Made by a program: the position numbers and the translations under genes. This document shows positions 47,441 to 60,422 of a DNA stretch of 64,000 bases, one piece after another (position 1 is the first letter of the stretch; every line of letters starts with the position of its first letter). The notes beneath the pieces were generated by a model that saw only the letters and a program-made list of their open reading frames with translations, was not told the DNA's origin and did no database searches. The stretch is from Capsicum annuum (taxonomy: Eukaryota > Streptophyta > Magnoliopsida > Solanales > Solanaceae). The DNA lies in assembly GCF_002878395.1 (NCBI RefSeq), contig NC_061112.1:36871363-36935362 (forward strand), written 5' to 3'.

Positions 47441-48497
47441 GCCCAGTCACTATTGCTATCACTCTAAAAACCATTATTAGTATAAGTTAGCTTATTAAAT
47501 TCAACTTCAGTTGGCTCAGCTATGATAATATTTTCCTTTTTTAGATCATTAGTAGCAGGAAAACAATTCTCATCAGGTGGGGAATGACTCTCCATACTAA
47601 TAGCAAGACAATGAACAAGTGTTGGATGAATCAGCACATTATCTCTAGGAAGTGCTCTTGACTGTCTCTCAGCTAAAGTAATAGAGATTTTCCCATACTA
47701 CTTCTCCAACTTCTTGATAACAATTGCATGTTACTCAACCTTTTGGGCCAATCCTAAAACATCAACCTTGAGTTCTTTAAGGAAAACTTCTTGACTTTCT
47801 TGACCCTTCATCAACTTAGCTAGCATCCCTTCAATTCTTGATTCTATATTTCATTTACCATGTGGTATTTACTTATCTCTTTCATCATAGTTTAGTCCAT
47901 GATTCCCTTTCCCTTGGGCTCAAAAACCCATCAACTGATGATCCACATACTTTTCCTCCTCCTCTAACTTAGACTTATAACCCTAGGAGTTGCACTTTAT
48001 ACCCCTACAACATTAACCATTGTAGAATTTATCATTTCAAATTCTTTGTCCAACTCACAAATGTTAGTCCTTAATAGTGAAATCTCCTGAGCTACAATAT
48101 CCTCAACTACTATCCAATCACTAGAAGATCCAATGACATAAATGCCCGAACCTCTCTCGACCTCCCGAGTTTTCCACCCTTGGTTAGTTAATGAGATTTG
48201 ATCCATATTACTCAAAGCCATCTTCCATCGTAATATTCTAAAGGTTCCTCTAGAGATAGTTTCTGTCATTGATTTGGAACTGATAGTTAGAGCTCGGTAG
48301 AAGATTTCCACCAAGATTATCCCCAAAATTTGATGGTTGGGCAACATACTGAGCATATTCTTAAACTTGAACCATGCCTCATACATAGATTCTGACTGCA
48401 ACTGCCTAAAGTTATAAATCTTATGCTTGAGCAACAATACTATTGATGGAGGAAAGAATCTATTCAAAAATTATCATCATAGCTTACTCCATATAGT
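47441..48497 (-). pseudogene. gag C-terminal part, Athila/Tat-type copy 2
   Basis: The frame at 47997-48467 reads NRFFPPSIVLLLKHKIYNFR, then ESMYEAWFKFKNMLSMLPNH and IEIFYRAL-like text. This is the capsid domain of Athila/Tat gag (FFPPS, then NFRQ, then SLYEAWERFK in relatives). It continues the gag that starts at 55976; the copia element separates the halves. The stretch 47441-47996 is the gag-protease linker with stops. Confidence 0.82.
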
Positions 48498-49489
48498 TGA
48501 AATTCAATAAGTGAGGGTGAATTGAAATTTTCTTTTATAAGTCAACTACTGAATCATTACAGATGATTCACCTGCAGATCAGTAAACTTTACAAACAGAA
48601 TATGACTTGAAACAATTAAGCACATAAATAACAAAACATAAAGTAATAATACAAAAATTTATCCTAGTTCAAAAAACCAATGTGGTGCCTATTTCAAGTC
48701 CCATAGGGTTTCAAAGTTTCTGTAGATCATTGAATGTTGAGTATAAGTACAATGATAGGAAATAAGTTCTAAAGACACTATCTTGTGACACAGATTTAGT
48801 TAATGTTACAAAGTTTACTCGATCCTAAAATTTATATAATAACTATAAAATAAAAGTTATAGAGTCTTGTAAGATTAAGAATGAGACACTTTGAATTTTC
48901 TCCTTGAAGTTGTGTGAAAAATATCTGTCTTTGGTCTTCATCTTTTATAGCCTTCAATTACTACTATTCATATGGAAACCCAAGAGATTTCTTCTCAATC
49001 AAGGATGTAGATTGATTCCTTGATTGAACAATATATCCATATGATATGTCCATATCAGATATGTCCATATATGGCTTTTGATCATGCCCATATTAGATCT
49101 GTCTGCGATCATTTTTCTTTTTTTGTTGGAGAGATTGATTTCTTTCCAAATGTGCTCGTGATCTTATCTTACTAATTGATGTAGTCTTCTTTGATTTTGG
49201 GATTATGATCTTTCTTCTATTTCTATGACATATGATTCTTCTACTTTCCATGCCATGATATTCCATAAACTCCAATATCTCGATTTGATTTTTTGTGTTA
49301 TTTGGGGCTGAGTTTCTCCTTCCATTTGTGATTGATTTACTTGGATATCGTGGTTGTTCGTCCATTCTTGATGTCCTTCTATTTATAGAGTTGGATTCTT
49401 TTATCTTTCCACTATTAGTAGTCTTAGTGTTCTGCAAAGATATACTTGTTAGGGTGTCAATATTAAAACATAGACTTAGGAGGCTAACA
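48498..49489 (-). repeat. 3' LTR of the copia element
   Basis: On the plus strand it starts TGAAATTCAA and ends GGCTAACA. It aligns end to end with 54390-55378. Confidence 0.9.
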
Positions 49490-49504
49490 ATCTCCCCCTT
49501 TTTT
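49490..49504 (-). other. Polypurine tract of the copia element
   Basis: The minus strand reads AAAAAAGGGGGAGAT immediately before the 3' LTR, a strong plus-strand primer tract. Confidence 0.85.
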
Positions 49505-49779
49505 ATAATGATAATAAGAGTAAACATCAGTTGACTTCCCTGTCTGTCAGCTAGTTCCCCCTAAATTTTATAAGTACTAGCCAACATATTAACTTTCTTT
49601 GCTCCCTCTAGATAGTCGGCTACTCAGATGTTCCAAATTTCTTCATCTTTGACATAATAAAATAGAAAACAATATGCAAGCAATATGCAGACAGAGGAAT
49701 GCACACAAAAATAAAGCAAAAAGTTTTATTTTGTTTTAAAGATCATTAATGCTAAGAATACGAAGCCTTTTTAGTAGAG

Positions 49780-50400
49780 AAAAAAAATCTTTCTTCTAGC
49801 AAGGGTTTTGTAAAAATATCTACTAGTTCATTTTTGGAGTCAACAAAATTTAGGAAAAAATCACCGTTCTCTACATAATGTCGAATGAAATAATGCTTAA
49901 TATCAATATGTTTAGATCTAGAGTGATGGACAATATACTAAGATAGACTAATGGCACTAGTGTTATCACACATTATAGGAACAGATTCAAAAGATAAGTC
50001 AAATTCTAGAAACTGATGTGCAATCCATAAGATTTAAGTACCACAGCTTTTGACAGCTATGTATACAACTTCAGTGGTTGAAAAAGCAACAACATTTTTT
50101 TTTCTTGCTATGCCATGAGATAAGGGCATCACTAAGAATTTGACATATTCTGCTAGTACCCTTTCTATCACTCTTGTCTCCTGCAAATCAACATCTAAGC
50201 ATCTGATTAAATCAAAGTGTGAGGAGCAAGGATACCATAGACCAAGGTTTTGAGTACCTATTAGATATTGAATAACTCATTTGAAAGCAGTAAGATGAGA
50301 CTCCTTGGGAGTTGACTGGAATCTAGCATATTTACACACATAGAACATAATATCTGGCCAATTTACAGTCAAGTAAAGTTTTAATCATCCCAATACATGA
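49780..50400 (-). pseudogene. RNase H of the copia element
   Basis: Minus-strand text includes [52 protein letters not shown] and [10 protein letters not shown]. These are the standard copia RNase H blocks, with stops between them. Confidence 0.85.
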
Positions 50401-51260
50401 TTTTAGCAACTTCTTTTCCAACCAAGTCTGAATCAATGATTGTGGATGCTTTCATAGGTGTTCCATAGGCCTTCCTCTTTTCCATGCTGAATTTTTTTAT
50501 GAGTTCTTTCATTTATTTAGCTTGACTGATGAAGGTACCCTTGGGAGTTTATTTAATTTACACTCCCAGAAAGAATGTGAGCTCATCCATAAGACTTATT
50601 TTGAATTCTCCTCTTATTAATTTAGAAAAGTTCTCACACATAGAGATGTTAGAACTACAAAAAATTATATCATCAACGTAAATTTGCACAATGAGAAGAT
50701 TTGAATCAAGCTTTTCAATGAACAAAGTTATGTCAATTCTACCCATTTGAAAATTATTATATAGTATAAAAGTACTCAGTCTCTCATACCAAAATTTTGA
50801 TGCTTGTTTGAGGCCGTAGATCATTTTTGATAACTTGAAAACATGATTTGGAAATGAAGGATCTTCAAATCGGGGGGGGGGGGGGGTTACAATAACTTCC
50901 TCAAGAATAAAGCCATATAAAAAAGAACTTTTTACATCCATTTGATATAATTTAAAACATTTGAACAAGAAAAAATTAATAAAATTCATATTGACTCTAA
51001 CCTTGCCATGGGGCTAAAGGTCTCGTCATAGTCAATACCATCCAGCTGAGATTAGCCTTGAGCTAAGTGTCTAGATTTATTTTTGATAACTTTACCTTTA
51101 TCATTCAATTTATTTATGTATACCCATATGGTTCTAATTACTGAGAAGTTTCTTGGTCGTTTAACTAGATTCCAAACTTGATTTCATTCAAACTATTCCA
51201 GTTCTTCTTTTATAGCTTCAACCCATGATACATCGTTGAGAGCTTCATTAGTTTTCTTTG
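50401..51260 (-). pseudogene. Reverse transcriptase of the copia element
   Basis: The 143-codon frame at 50558-50989 reads YQMDVKSSFLYGFILEEVIV, FPNHVFKLSKMIYGLKQASK, FWYERLSTFILYNNFQMG and the active site VQIYVDDIIF, with both Asp residues intact. The usual PPGFE segment is replaced by PPPPRFED, encoded over a run of 15 C (minus strand; 50872-50886). The N-terminal part, up to about 51260, is broken by stops. Confidence 0.9.
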
Positions 51261-51539
51261 GTTTGATTTAGGAAACAAGGTCAATAGATGTTTGTCTTCT
51301 TAATGATGCTCTAGCTTGCACTCTATCTTTCAAATTTCCAATGATGAGTTTGTTTGGATAGTTGGCATCATGCTTCCATTCTTTTGGAATATTTGGTTTC
51401 ACTATTTCTGCTGTGGGAGTCTACTCTATTGAGGGTGTAGTCGACTTGTCGTGCGATGTTTTTGGAGTTGTGCTGTGACTTTCTCCAATCTATATATTAC
51501 TCACCTATTCTTCATCAACACTTATACTCATAGGGAGGT

Positions 51540-52560
51540 GGCTAGATTCATAAAAAAACAAGGTGTATAGATTCCTCAACACATATAGTTCTTTTACTAA
51601 AAGCCTTGTAAGCATGACAAGTGGCAGAGTACCCAAGGAAAATTCCTTTCTCACTTTGTGGATTGAATTTTCCTAAGGTATTCTTACCATTGTTATGAAT
51701 AAAATATTTACAGCCAAACGAATGGAAGTAGCCGATATTAGGATTCTTTGCAGCCAAAGGGATAGAAGTAGCCGATGTTGGGATTCTTTCTTCTCAAGAG
51801 TTCATAAGGCATTTTCTTTAAAATTGTTCTGATCAGACATCTGTCGATGATATGACACGTGTACTAACTACTTCTGCCAATAAGTGATATGGGAGATTAT
51901 GTTCTAACAGCATTTTCCTAGTAGTTTCTTAGAGGTATTAGTTATTTTGCTCCACTACAATATTTTATTAAGGAGACCACTGTGAAGAGAAGTTCTGAGA
52001 GTATCCATTTTGAGAACAATATTCCTCAAATGCCTTATTTTCAAATTCTCCTCCATGATCACTCTAAACGTAACTGATGAGGTGTCCATCTTCCTTTCGT
52101 ACTTTTCTATAAATAATCTCAAAGTTTGTGAAATCTTTGTGTTTATTTGCAAAAAACATAACTCAAGTAAATCATGAGTAATCATCAACTATGACAAGAC
52201 TTATCTTTTTCAACCAATGTTTGCGGTCTTGGTGGGACCAAACAGATCCATGTAGATTATTTAGAGAGGTTTGGTAGTAGAGACAATGTCTTTAACCTTG
52301 AAAGATGTTTGAGTCTGTTTACCCAATTGGAAGGCATCACAAATGTGATCCTTTTTAAACTTGAGTTTTGTAGACCTTTCAATAAATCAAGTCTAGGTAA
52401 TTTCTCAATAATGTGCATACTAGCATGCCCGAGCATCCTATGCCATTACAAAGTATCATTGGTTTGCATAATAAGGTAAGTTAAGGTGGAAAAATCAGGA
52501 CTATTTAAAACATAAATTTTATCAACACGTTCATTGGTAAAGGAGGTACTTCTCTTGTCA
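51540..52560 (-). pseudogene. Integrase of the copia element
   Basis: Broken frames at 51955-52560 contain LGKCC-like remnants, GSVWSHQDRKHW and LVIVDDYS, the first catalytic Asp region. The frame at 51548-51757 reads NPNIGYFHSFGCKYFIHNNG, then GKFNPQSEKGIFLGYSATCH and AYKAFSKRT, the conserved C-terminal region of copia integrase. Confidence 0.82.
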
Positions 52561-52599
52561 TGTTTGATAGAGTAGTTTTCAGCTTTGAAGAGGACTCCA

Positions 52600-52850
52600 A
52601 ATCCAGAGTCACATAGTTAACTGATGCTGAGCAAATTATGTTTGATAGCATCTACTAGGTATTCTTTGGTGAATCCACCTGATGAGCTGAGTCTCACTTA
52701 GTCAACTCTAATGACGTTGCCTATTGTAGTGTCACCAATCTGACAGATCCCCCATCTACTTTCTTTAGGGAGGAAAAGTTCTCCTTATTTATAGTCATGT
52801 GTCTGGAACATCCATTGTCAATGACCCATATTCTCTTTTTATAGCTTTTG
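52600..52850 (-). pseudogene. Protease of the copia element
   Basis: Text such as HDYK and WMFQTHDYK with a frameshift corresponds to the copia motif around DSGCSRHMTG. Here the catalytic Asp is Asn or lost. A linker typical of the gag-protease-integrase boundary follows. Confidence 0.5.
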
Positions 52851-52959
52851 CAGACCTATTTTTGTAAAACAAGAAGATTAATTTTATTTAGGTACCCAAG
52901 TGGTCTTGGGTCTTTGCGAGTTAGATTTGTTTTCTTTGGGCTTTTAGAACCACACATTT

Positions 52960-54370
52960 TTAGGCTTATGCCTGTAGCTATAGGATTTATTCCCTCTCTA
53001 TCCACAGATAAAGCAGATGGGTCCTTGAGAGAAGAAATAGGTCTTAGCTGATTTAAACAACCGTGATGTGGAACTAGAATAGTTTCTAAAAGACTTTAAT
53101 CTTACGAAAATGTGGCTTGGGGATTTCTTAAGATTTTTCAATCTTAGTTTTTCATCACCAAGATTTTCATGAAGTAAGTCAATTTCAACTAGATATGCTT
53201 CAATTTTATTTTGCCAGTTTTGTTGTTCCTTTTGGAGTTTTTGTTTAAGGCTAGCCTCATAATTTTTCTTCTATTGAGCGAGCTTATTATATTCATTTGT
53301 GATTTTTTGAAGTTCTTCGGTTATCATATCCAGATTATATTGAAGAGTGTTACAGTTATGAAAGTCATGTGATCTTACCTCACAGGGTTAACTTGTTTCC
53401 ATAAAATACATTGACAGCCTCTGTTTCTTCTTTAGTTTCATCATCATCGCTCTAGGCTCAAAATTTTTTATTTTTTATTGATGATCTTTGTCTCAATTCT
53501 TGTCAGTTTTGTTTGAAATGCAATATCCTTCCACAGTAGTAACAGAGATCATCATTTCTGGTGGAGTCATTTTGTTTACCTCCTTGGGATTTTTGCAGTC
53601 TTTGTCTCATAGTCTTCCTTACTACATAATCGATGAGGGCCATCCTTTACTTTTAGCATCTTCCAGAATATCCTTCTCTCCAGTTGGAGCACATTGAAGG
53701 CTACTAGTTTTTTCTTTCCATCCTTGTGAAACCTATTGATATAATTTTTCTCATACATGATAAGGTTACCTCATAGTTCATCACATGTCATGTTGTAAAA
53801 ATTTCCATCTTCCAGAATGGTAGCCTTGGTTTCCCAAGTCTTTGGGAGACTTCGAACCATCTTCTGGACTTGCAGGCTATTTGGATAGATCATCCCCAGT
53901 GATTTCAGTTCGCACACTATTTTACTAATTCTAACAAACATTGTTTTAAGTCCTAATTTTCTTCCATTTTGAATAGCTTGTATTCATTAACCAAGGCAAC
54001 AATTTTTTACTTCTTACCTTTGGTGGTTCCTTTATGGGTTACCTCCAGTTTTTCCCATATTTCTTTGGTTGTTTCACAAGTTGATATCTTGTCATATTCT
54101 TCTCCGCTAACTGAACATAAAAGCAAACTTATAGCATGTGTTAGTTTGGATTACCTATTATTGTCCTTTAGTGACCTCAAAGCTTTCAAGGTCTTCTAAG
54201 TCAATATTGCTAGATTTCTTGTCTTTGTCTTTTGACTTCTCTTTAAGTATATGAAATGGCTGTGGACCCTTCTAGATGACAAACTAGGCATGGAAGTCAT
54301 TTGATTGGACAAAAATTTTGAACCAGTTTTTCCAGTAAGAGCACTGGGAAAGTGATAATTGGCTATCTAA
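52960..54370 (-). pseudogene. gag of the copia element
   Basis: Near 54060-54150 the minus strand reads EEYDKISTCETTKEIWEKLE and VTHKGTTKGKK, followed by ALVNEYKLFKMEEN. This is the UBN2-type gag core of SIRE-like elements. A knuckle remnant (PICFICG) is visible near 53010. Several stops occur. The plus-strand frames here are shadows. Confidence 0.8.
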
Positions 54371-54376
54371 TCTTTT

Positions 54377-54387
54377 CTCTGATACCA
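54377..54387 (-). other. Primer-binding site of the copia element
   Basis: The plus strand CTCTGATACCA is the exact complement of the initiator tRNA-Met site, two bases from the LTR edge. Confidence 0.88.
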
Positions 54388-54389
54388 AT

Positions 54390-55378
54390 TAAAATTCAAG
54401 AGGGGAGAGGTGGATTGAACTTTTCATCAGTGAGTCAACAACTAATTCCTCAAAGTCGACTCTCCTACAGATCAGTGCACTTCACAAATAGATTTGACTT
54501 AAAATAATGAAGAACATAAATAACAAAAAATAAAGTAAAAACACAAAAATTATCCTTGTTTGGAAAAACAATTGGTTCCTCCTTCTAGTCCCCTTGGGTT
54601 TCAAAGTTTCCTTAGATCGATAAATGTAGGGTATAGTAATATGATTGGAAACAAGTTCTTAAGATTTATTTTGGTCTTCAGATCTTTTGAAACAGATTCA
54701 GTTGATGTTACAAAGTTGACTCAATCCTACTCTTTATATATAAATTGTAAACTAAAAGTTAAAGAGTCTTGTAAGACTAAGAATGAGACACTTTGAATTT
54801 TCTCCTTGAAGTTACATGAAAAGTGTCTGTCTTAGGTCTTCATCTTTTATAGTCTTCGGCCACTACTCTTCATAAGAAAACCCAAGAGATTTCTTCTCAA
54901 TCAAGGATGTAAATTGATGCCTTGATTGAGGAATGTAGTTGTATGATATGTCCATATATGGCTTTTTTATCGCATCCATATTAGATATTTTCATGATCAT
55001 TTTTCTTTATGGTTATATAGAGATTGATTACCTTCCAAGTATGCTTGTGATCTTCTCTTCCTGATTTATATAGTCTTCCTTGATTTTAGGATTGTGATCC
55101 TTCTTCTATTTCTATGATATTTGATTGATCTGCTTTTCATGCAGTGATATTGCATATCCTCCAATATCTTGATATAAATCTATATGACATTTGGAGATGA
55201 GATTCTCATTCCATTGTGATTGATTTTACTTGGATACCATGGATGTCCATCCATTCTTGATGTTCTTCTATTTCTGGAGACGACTTCCTTTATCTTTCCA
55301 CTGTTAGCAGTCTTAGTGTTCTACAAAGATACACTTATTAGTTTTTCATTATTAAAACATAGACTTAGGAGGCTAACA
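54390..55378 (-). repeat. 5' LTR of the copia element
   Basis: A 989-bp partner of 48498-49489, ending GGCTAACA and followed by ATAGT. Its plus-strand start is changed from TG to TA. Confidence 0.9.
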
Positions 55379-55976
55379 ATAGTGATAGACCCTTTTGGAT
55401 GTTCCCCTAGCCATAATAATGCCACTCCAGTCAGCAAAAAGGGAAACAACCTCTGTCTTAATGCCTCCCGATCTATCCCAGGTATGGTATATGAAGTGTA
55501 AATTCTAGTAAAATATGATAGACACATGTTTTCATTTTCTGTAAGCAACCATGAAATTACACCCTTCAAGTATAAGAGCTGGATCATAGCACTGCAAATG
55601 TTAAACTTGATACCAGGGCACAAACTAGGAGGAATGATAGCTCCAGTCTCTGCTGACTCAATGTATCCCAGATCCTCTTCATCATCTTGATAAGTTTGAA
55701 TATATTGATATGCTAGGATCACTTGAGGTGCTCTTCCTCTATTTCTATTCTGGTTTCCACCACGTACTTCTCTAAGGTTTGCTACCTATCTCTACTTAGC
55801 TAACTCTACTTCCCGAGCTATGCATCGAGCATCTTCTATTACTCTCCTCTCATCTTTAGCTTTAGCTAAAAGCTCACTAGTCTATCGAACAAGAATGTCC
55901 TAACCTTGTTCAAGGGGAGTGATAGGTACAACATCACAAATCCCTATAGGAACTTCATCTCCTTTTTGCTAAGACA
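55379..55976 (-). pseudogene. gag N-terminal part, Athila/Tat-type copy 2
   Basis: The ATG is at 55976 (MS, stop, QKGDEVPIG). It runs through GGNQNRNRGRAPQVILAY, YIESAETGAIIPPSLCPGIK and DREALRQRLFPFLLTGVAL to LWLGEHPKGSIT. The last block is the conserved Athila/Tat capsid motif (LFPFSLTG, then W and PEGSI in relatives). It breaks off at the copia target site and continues at 48497. Confidence 0.87.
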
Positions 55977-56700
55977 TCCTACCAAGTGTTTGTAGGACCC
56001 TCTCTAGATTTAGCTTCAGTGGGAATTAGGGATTACCTCTACTCCTTGTGCTAGGAATACACCAACATATTCCCAACTAAAAAAAAATAAAAACTCAAAG
56101 ATTGCAACAACCTTAGTTTATAAATAAATGACATACTCCTCAGTAACAATGCTAAAATTTTGATTACGCCCAAACAACACCTCTTATTAGATGATGATAC
56201 GATCGCTTTGAAAATATGGTAACCCAAATGAGGTCGGGGTCAAATACCAAGGAAATACATAGACTCGTGGATTTTAGATGTTGTAATCAATTGTCTAGAA
56301 ATGGAAAGTAAATGGGGAGTTTTAAATAGAAATATCGAACAAAGATAAACTAACAACTTTGTTTGTGAACAGTATTGGTGAATACTAAGATTACGTTCCC
56401 CTTGGGTTTTTAACTCTGTGGGTTTATTGTTCTATGTTTAACCAACCCAATACCTTTTATGAAGAATCGATAAGTTATGTATAATCTACAATCTTTTAGA
56501 CGAGTAGACAAATTTCACCCTTTACCTTTTGAGTTTCAAGATGTCACCTAACTAACCCTTATCTAGATCCCAGTTAACTATTACCTTTTGGGTCTCTAGT
56601 TATTAGGTGATAGTTAGAAATCCTACTTAGATAATACTTTGTAGCATGGATCGATCGTTAATCTTTATTCAGATAGTCAAGATAGGATCAATATGGGACT
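55977..56700 (-). other. Leader of Athila/Tat-type copy 2
   Basis: Non-coding, colinear with 44499-45200 of copy 1. Similarity fades at about 56690. No LTR edge or primer site was identified. Confidence 0.6.
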
Positions 56701-58069
56701 TTATTTAACTTGTAATGTAGGCTTGGGGGATAGTATGGTACACATGGATATATCAAGTGATTAAGCCTCATTAGCACTATACTAACTTTGGGGTCTCACT
56801 TATTAACTATTTTCACTTTATTTCCGCCCTTATTTCTCTCGTTTATTCTTTTATGCACATTCCGGTTGGCTATGGTGTTTTATTCTCTTTTTTTTCACAA
56901 TTTTTTTCTTTTACTATTTATTTTCTTTTCTTTTTATACCACACCCAGTCCTACTAGCTTTTCCTCTTATTTTACCCTTCTTCATACCAATTTTACACTA
57001 CGCACCCCTATGATACCCACTCTCAACTTAGGCATGCTTTCGAAGTTGAGGTGCACAATGTCAAATGAGGACCAGGGATAAAACAGGCTTATTATACTAT
57101 AAATGAGAGCGTGAATGGTAAAATAAGAAAAATAGGCTACAAGGATGAAAATAGGGATCAAGGGACATAATTCACACATGGAAGGTCATTTAGGCTAAAA
57201 GTGGACTAAACTCAAAAGGTGCCTATCATCCTTTCCTAACTATCCTTCAACCTATGCAAGACTAATTAGGCAAGTTCTAAATTCGACATACAAAGAGAAC
57301 TAGGTAGTATCTCACACACATATGGCACAAAGCTAATATTACTAAAAACTACCTATCTGGGTAATGTAATTGCGAGATAGTTATTATCATGTCCCTAATC
57401 CTAATGCCATAACAAGATCCACAATGCTCACACATATATACATTCACAAAGTTCTAAAACAAAACTTTTTGGAGGGGTGTCAAAAATTAGTCTAAACATG
57501 ACTACTGCCCTAAATACTTTAAATCTCCTAATTACACAATACGAAGAAAAATAAAATATGAAACAAAAGTAGCCTAAACATGCTAGTTCTACAACCATAC
57601 CACAGTCGACCAAAAAAAACATAGCAACAAAAACCTGCGGTGGCATACCACTGACACACTAGGAGCTCAAATCATGAGCATCCCCAAATGGGGGCATATC
57701 AACTGACGGAGGTGGTGGTAGTGACGGTACACTACTGGATATTGCACCTGTTGCTATAGACGCATGCCTTTACCTATCGATGAATGAAGACTCCATGGTG
57801 GCCTTTTTAAAAGCCTGGTCATATTGTTTACATATGTTGGACTCCGAAAAAATTTTGGACACCCCATAGAAGTCCATTTTTGGACTTAAAATCCCTTCTT
57901 TCTTCAGTTGGTATAGAAAAATCTGCACTATAAAAGCAATTTTTTGGGCCCATTTTGTTTATGTCTTCCCTTGTCTCTTGAGAGTTAAACCCTAAAATAG
58001 TGTGATATCTTGAAAGTGAAGCATGTAGTTGCTTTGGAATCTAGATTAACATCTATTTCCTTATTCTCT
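56701..58069. other. Unassigned region with a pyrimidine-rich tract
   Basis: 56790-57000 is strongly T/C-rich on the plus strand. Minus-strand frames at 56982-57179 and 57428-57646 are open, and around 57700 the minus strand has PPPPSVDMPPFGDAHD. No domain was recognised. It is probably the remains of one or more retroelement interiors, but I cannot assign it. Confidence 0.4.
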
Positions 58070-58074
58070 TATGG

Positions 58075-60422
58075 ATTTAAGGTAAAATTCCCCGAACTAT
58101 GGCCATTGCAAATTTCTGGAGTTTTGAACTTTTTGTTCATCTTATGATTTACGCCATAAGTCCTATGATGCCATAATGGGTATAGGGACCCTAGGCGTAT
58201 ATTTGTTTGTGAGTTGTTGTTCAAGTGTTGTTCTAGTTACGAAAGACTCCATATGAGTCGTATGGTCATGTGACAAGAGGGTTAGGGTCCAATCGTATAT
58301 TGTCCAGTATCTACCCCTTGATGTTTTACCATGGATACAACTAGATCTTAATAGTATTATGGTGTACTACGAGTAGGGTAAAGGAGTTGTAAGTTGGAAA
58401 AAGTGTGGTGTCCATCTTTCTATTCGGGTGATGACTTGATGGTACAATCATATGTTGTGGTGACAAGTTGGAGGGTCAACTCGTAACCACCTGCAGGTTT
58501 CTACATCTTTTAGCTGGGGTACATTGGACATTTCCCACCCCAAATCCCTTAAGACCCCACATCTTATAACACCTTTTGGTTATCCATTATACATTTTGAA
58601 AGATCAAACACTCTCTAAACATACTCTAAAACTTCTCAAGAAAGATTGGGCTTGGGTTTCTTCATAGTGGCCATCTAAGGGCTAAAAATCAAACTCTCTC
58701 TGTGAATCTTCATAACTTAGGTATGTGACTCTTCCTTCATTGTTAGTTCACTAAAATCATGTGTTTTGAGCATTGTTCATGAGTCATTAATAGTGGTTTT
58801 GAAAACCATGGCTGGGGGTTTGAATGTATAATATTGAGTACTGTTTTCTTATTGTTTAAATTATTATTATATATGTTTTGATAATGGTTATTCATATATA
58901 GGTTCATGAGAATAGTGATTAACAAATGGGTCATGTTTAAACCTAAATGTGATGGTTTTTGGTTTTGACATTGGTATACCCTCAACTTTTTTGTGAAATT
59001 ATCAATAAAAATGATCTTGTCATAAGTTTAAATTATTTTTTGACCTAATGCTTGGCATAAGAATATTAATGAAGGATAAACATATTTGTAAGGGTATTAA
59101 TGACCATAAATTGAATTAAATTTTGTTTTTAACTAAGGCAATGGACAAAGAGTGTTGTTGATTGGAAAATTGTTTCATGAAGGGCTTATTGGCCATAAAT
59201 TGATTTGAATTATAGCCTTGGTGATTTAGTTGGATAAATTGGTTTGAGTCCCTAAATGTTGAATTGAATTGATATATTATTTAGACAATGGGGTTAAGTC
59301 CTAAGTTGAGTAATAATGGTTATGTCATGTTGTACCCTTTCAATTAGGGTTGGTATGATGATACCAACGGGATTCCTTTTTTAAGTAATTGGAATAATGG
59401 CTATGCATGTGTAATGAATGTTTTAATTAGGATATAAAGTGGGATGTGTTATCGAGCTATGAAAGTAGAGTTTGGAGGACTAACACTGGAAACCACGCTA
59501 GCCGGTGCGGGTGTCTATATAACTGGGAGGTTTGATCCCCTGAATGAATATAGGAATATGAGGTTTGATCCCTCCATATTATATGCATTGGTGCTTAAGT
59601 CGCCTTGAGTATGCCGGGAGGTTTGAGTCCCCCATAAAGGCATATAATAATATGGATATTCTCTGGTTTATGCGACTACACACACTGTCGCCCTTTCAAC
59701 TAGGGAGATCTAGGACCGTATAGCTCGTGGGTGCTTTGTTTTATAACGATTATGCTACACAAAATGTGTTAAGATTTTAAATGCATGCTAAACCCGGTTC
59801 TCTATCCCGACACTATGTATATAAATGTATATATATGTGACTAGATATGATGATTTGACTTGGTATTGAATGATGGCATTATCTTATTCCTATATCCCTA
59901 AGTTATATACTAGCGCTTCAACCGCTAACCATCTCCGGACACTGTGTCCCCATGTGATGCAGGCACCAAAACTTCTTCTACTTTCATGCATAGTGATTAG
60001 GTGTTCGAGTTGATTCGTGAGTTGGCATTAAAATGGTGAGTTTCCATACTTTGGAAGGATTCATTCCATGGTATTTACTTCTTGTGTGTTAGACATTTTT
60101 CAAACTTTATTTTGGCTACTATCGGGGGCATATCCCAAATTTTATTGATTTTATTTTTAGAGGCTTTGTTGGATTACTGTGGAATTGGATGTGCTGTCTT
60201 GGTGGATTAGTTCAGTGAGGTACGGTTGTCTGGTTCATGGTGATTAGTTTAGACATTTCATGAATTAATAATTATCTTACTTTACACTATCTTCTTATAT
60301 ATTCGGAATTTATTTGACACTTGTGGTTGTTGTGCTAGTTAGGCTAGATGAAGGGGGTGATATCTAGTCCATGTGGGACTTAAGATACTCATTATGGCCA
60401 GGCCCTAGTTCGGGTCATGACA
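58075..60422 (+). repeat. LTR K (related to LTR I), possibly solo
   Basis: About 2.35 kb, ending GGTCATGACA at 60422. It shares landmarks with LTR I (the CATAGCTCGTGGGTGGTTT-like block, and GGTT..CCC.TCCCGACA near the middle). A possible target duplication is TATGG (58070-58074 and 60423-60427), but the left edge is not a clean TG, so both edge and duplication are tentative. No coding region adjoins it. Confidence 0.5.

Larger units (their letters stand above)
48498..55378 (-). mobile_element. Ty1/copia element, SIRE/Maximus type, inserted in Athila gag
   Basis: This is a 6881-bp element on the minus strand with LTRs of 992 bp (48498-49489) and 989 bp (54390-55378). It has an exact target duplication ATAGT (48493-48497 and 55379-55383), a primer site and a polypurine tract. 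The interior order gag, protease, integrase, RT, RNase H defines copia. The RT wording places it near SIRE/Maximus. It has no envelope-like ORF. All frames carry stops. Confidence 0.9.
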
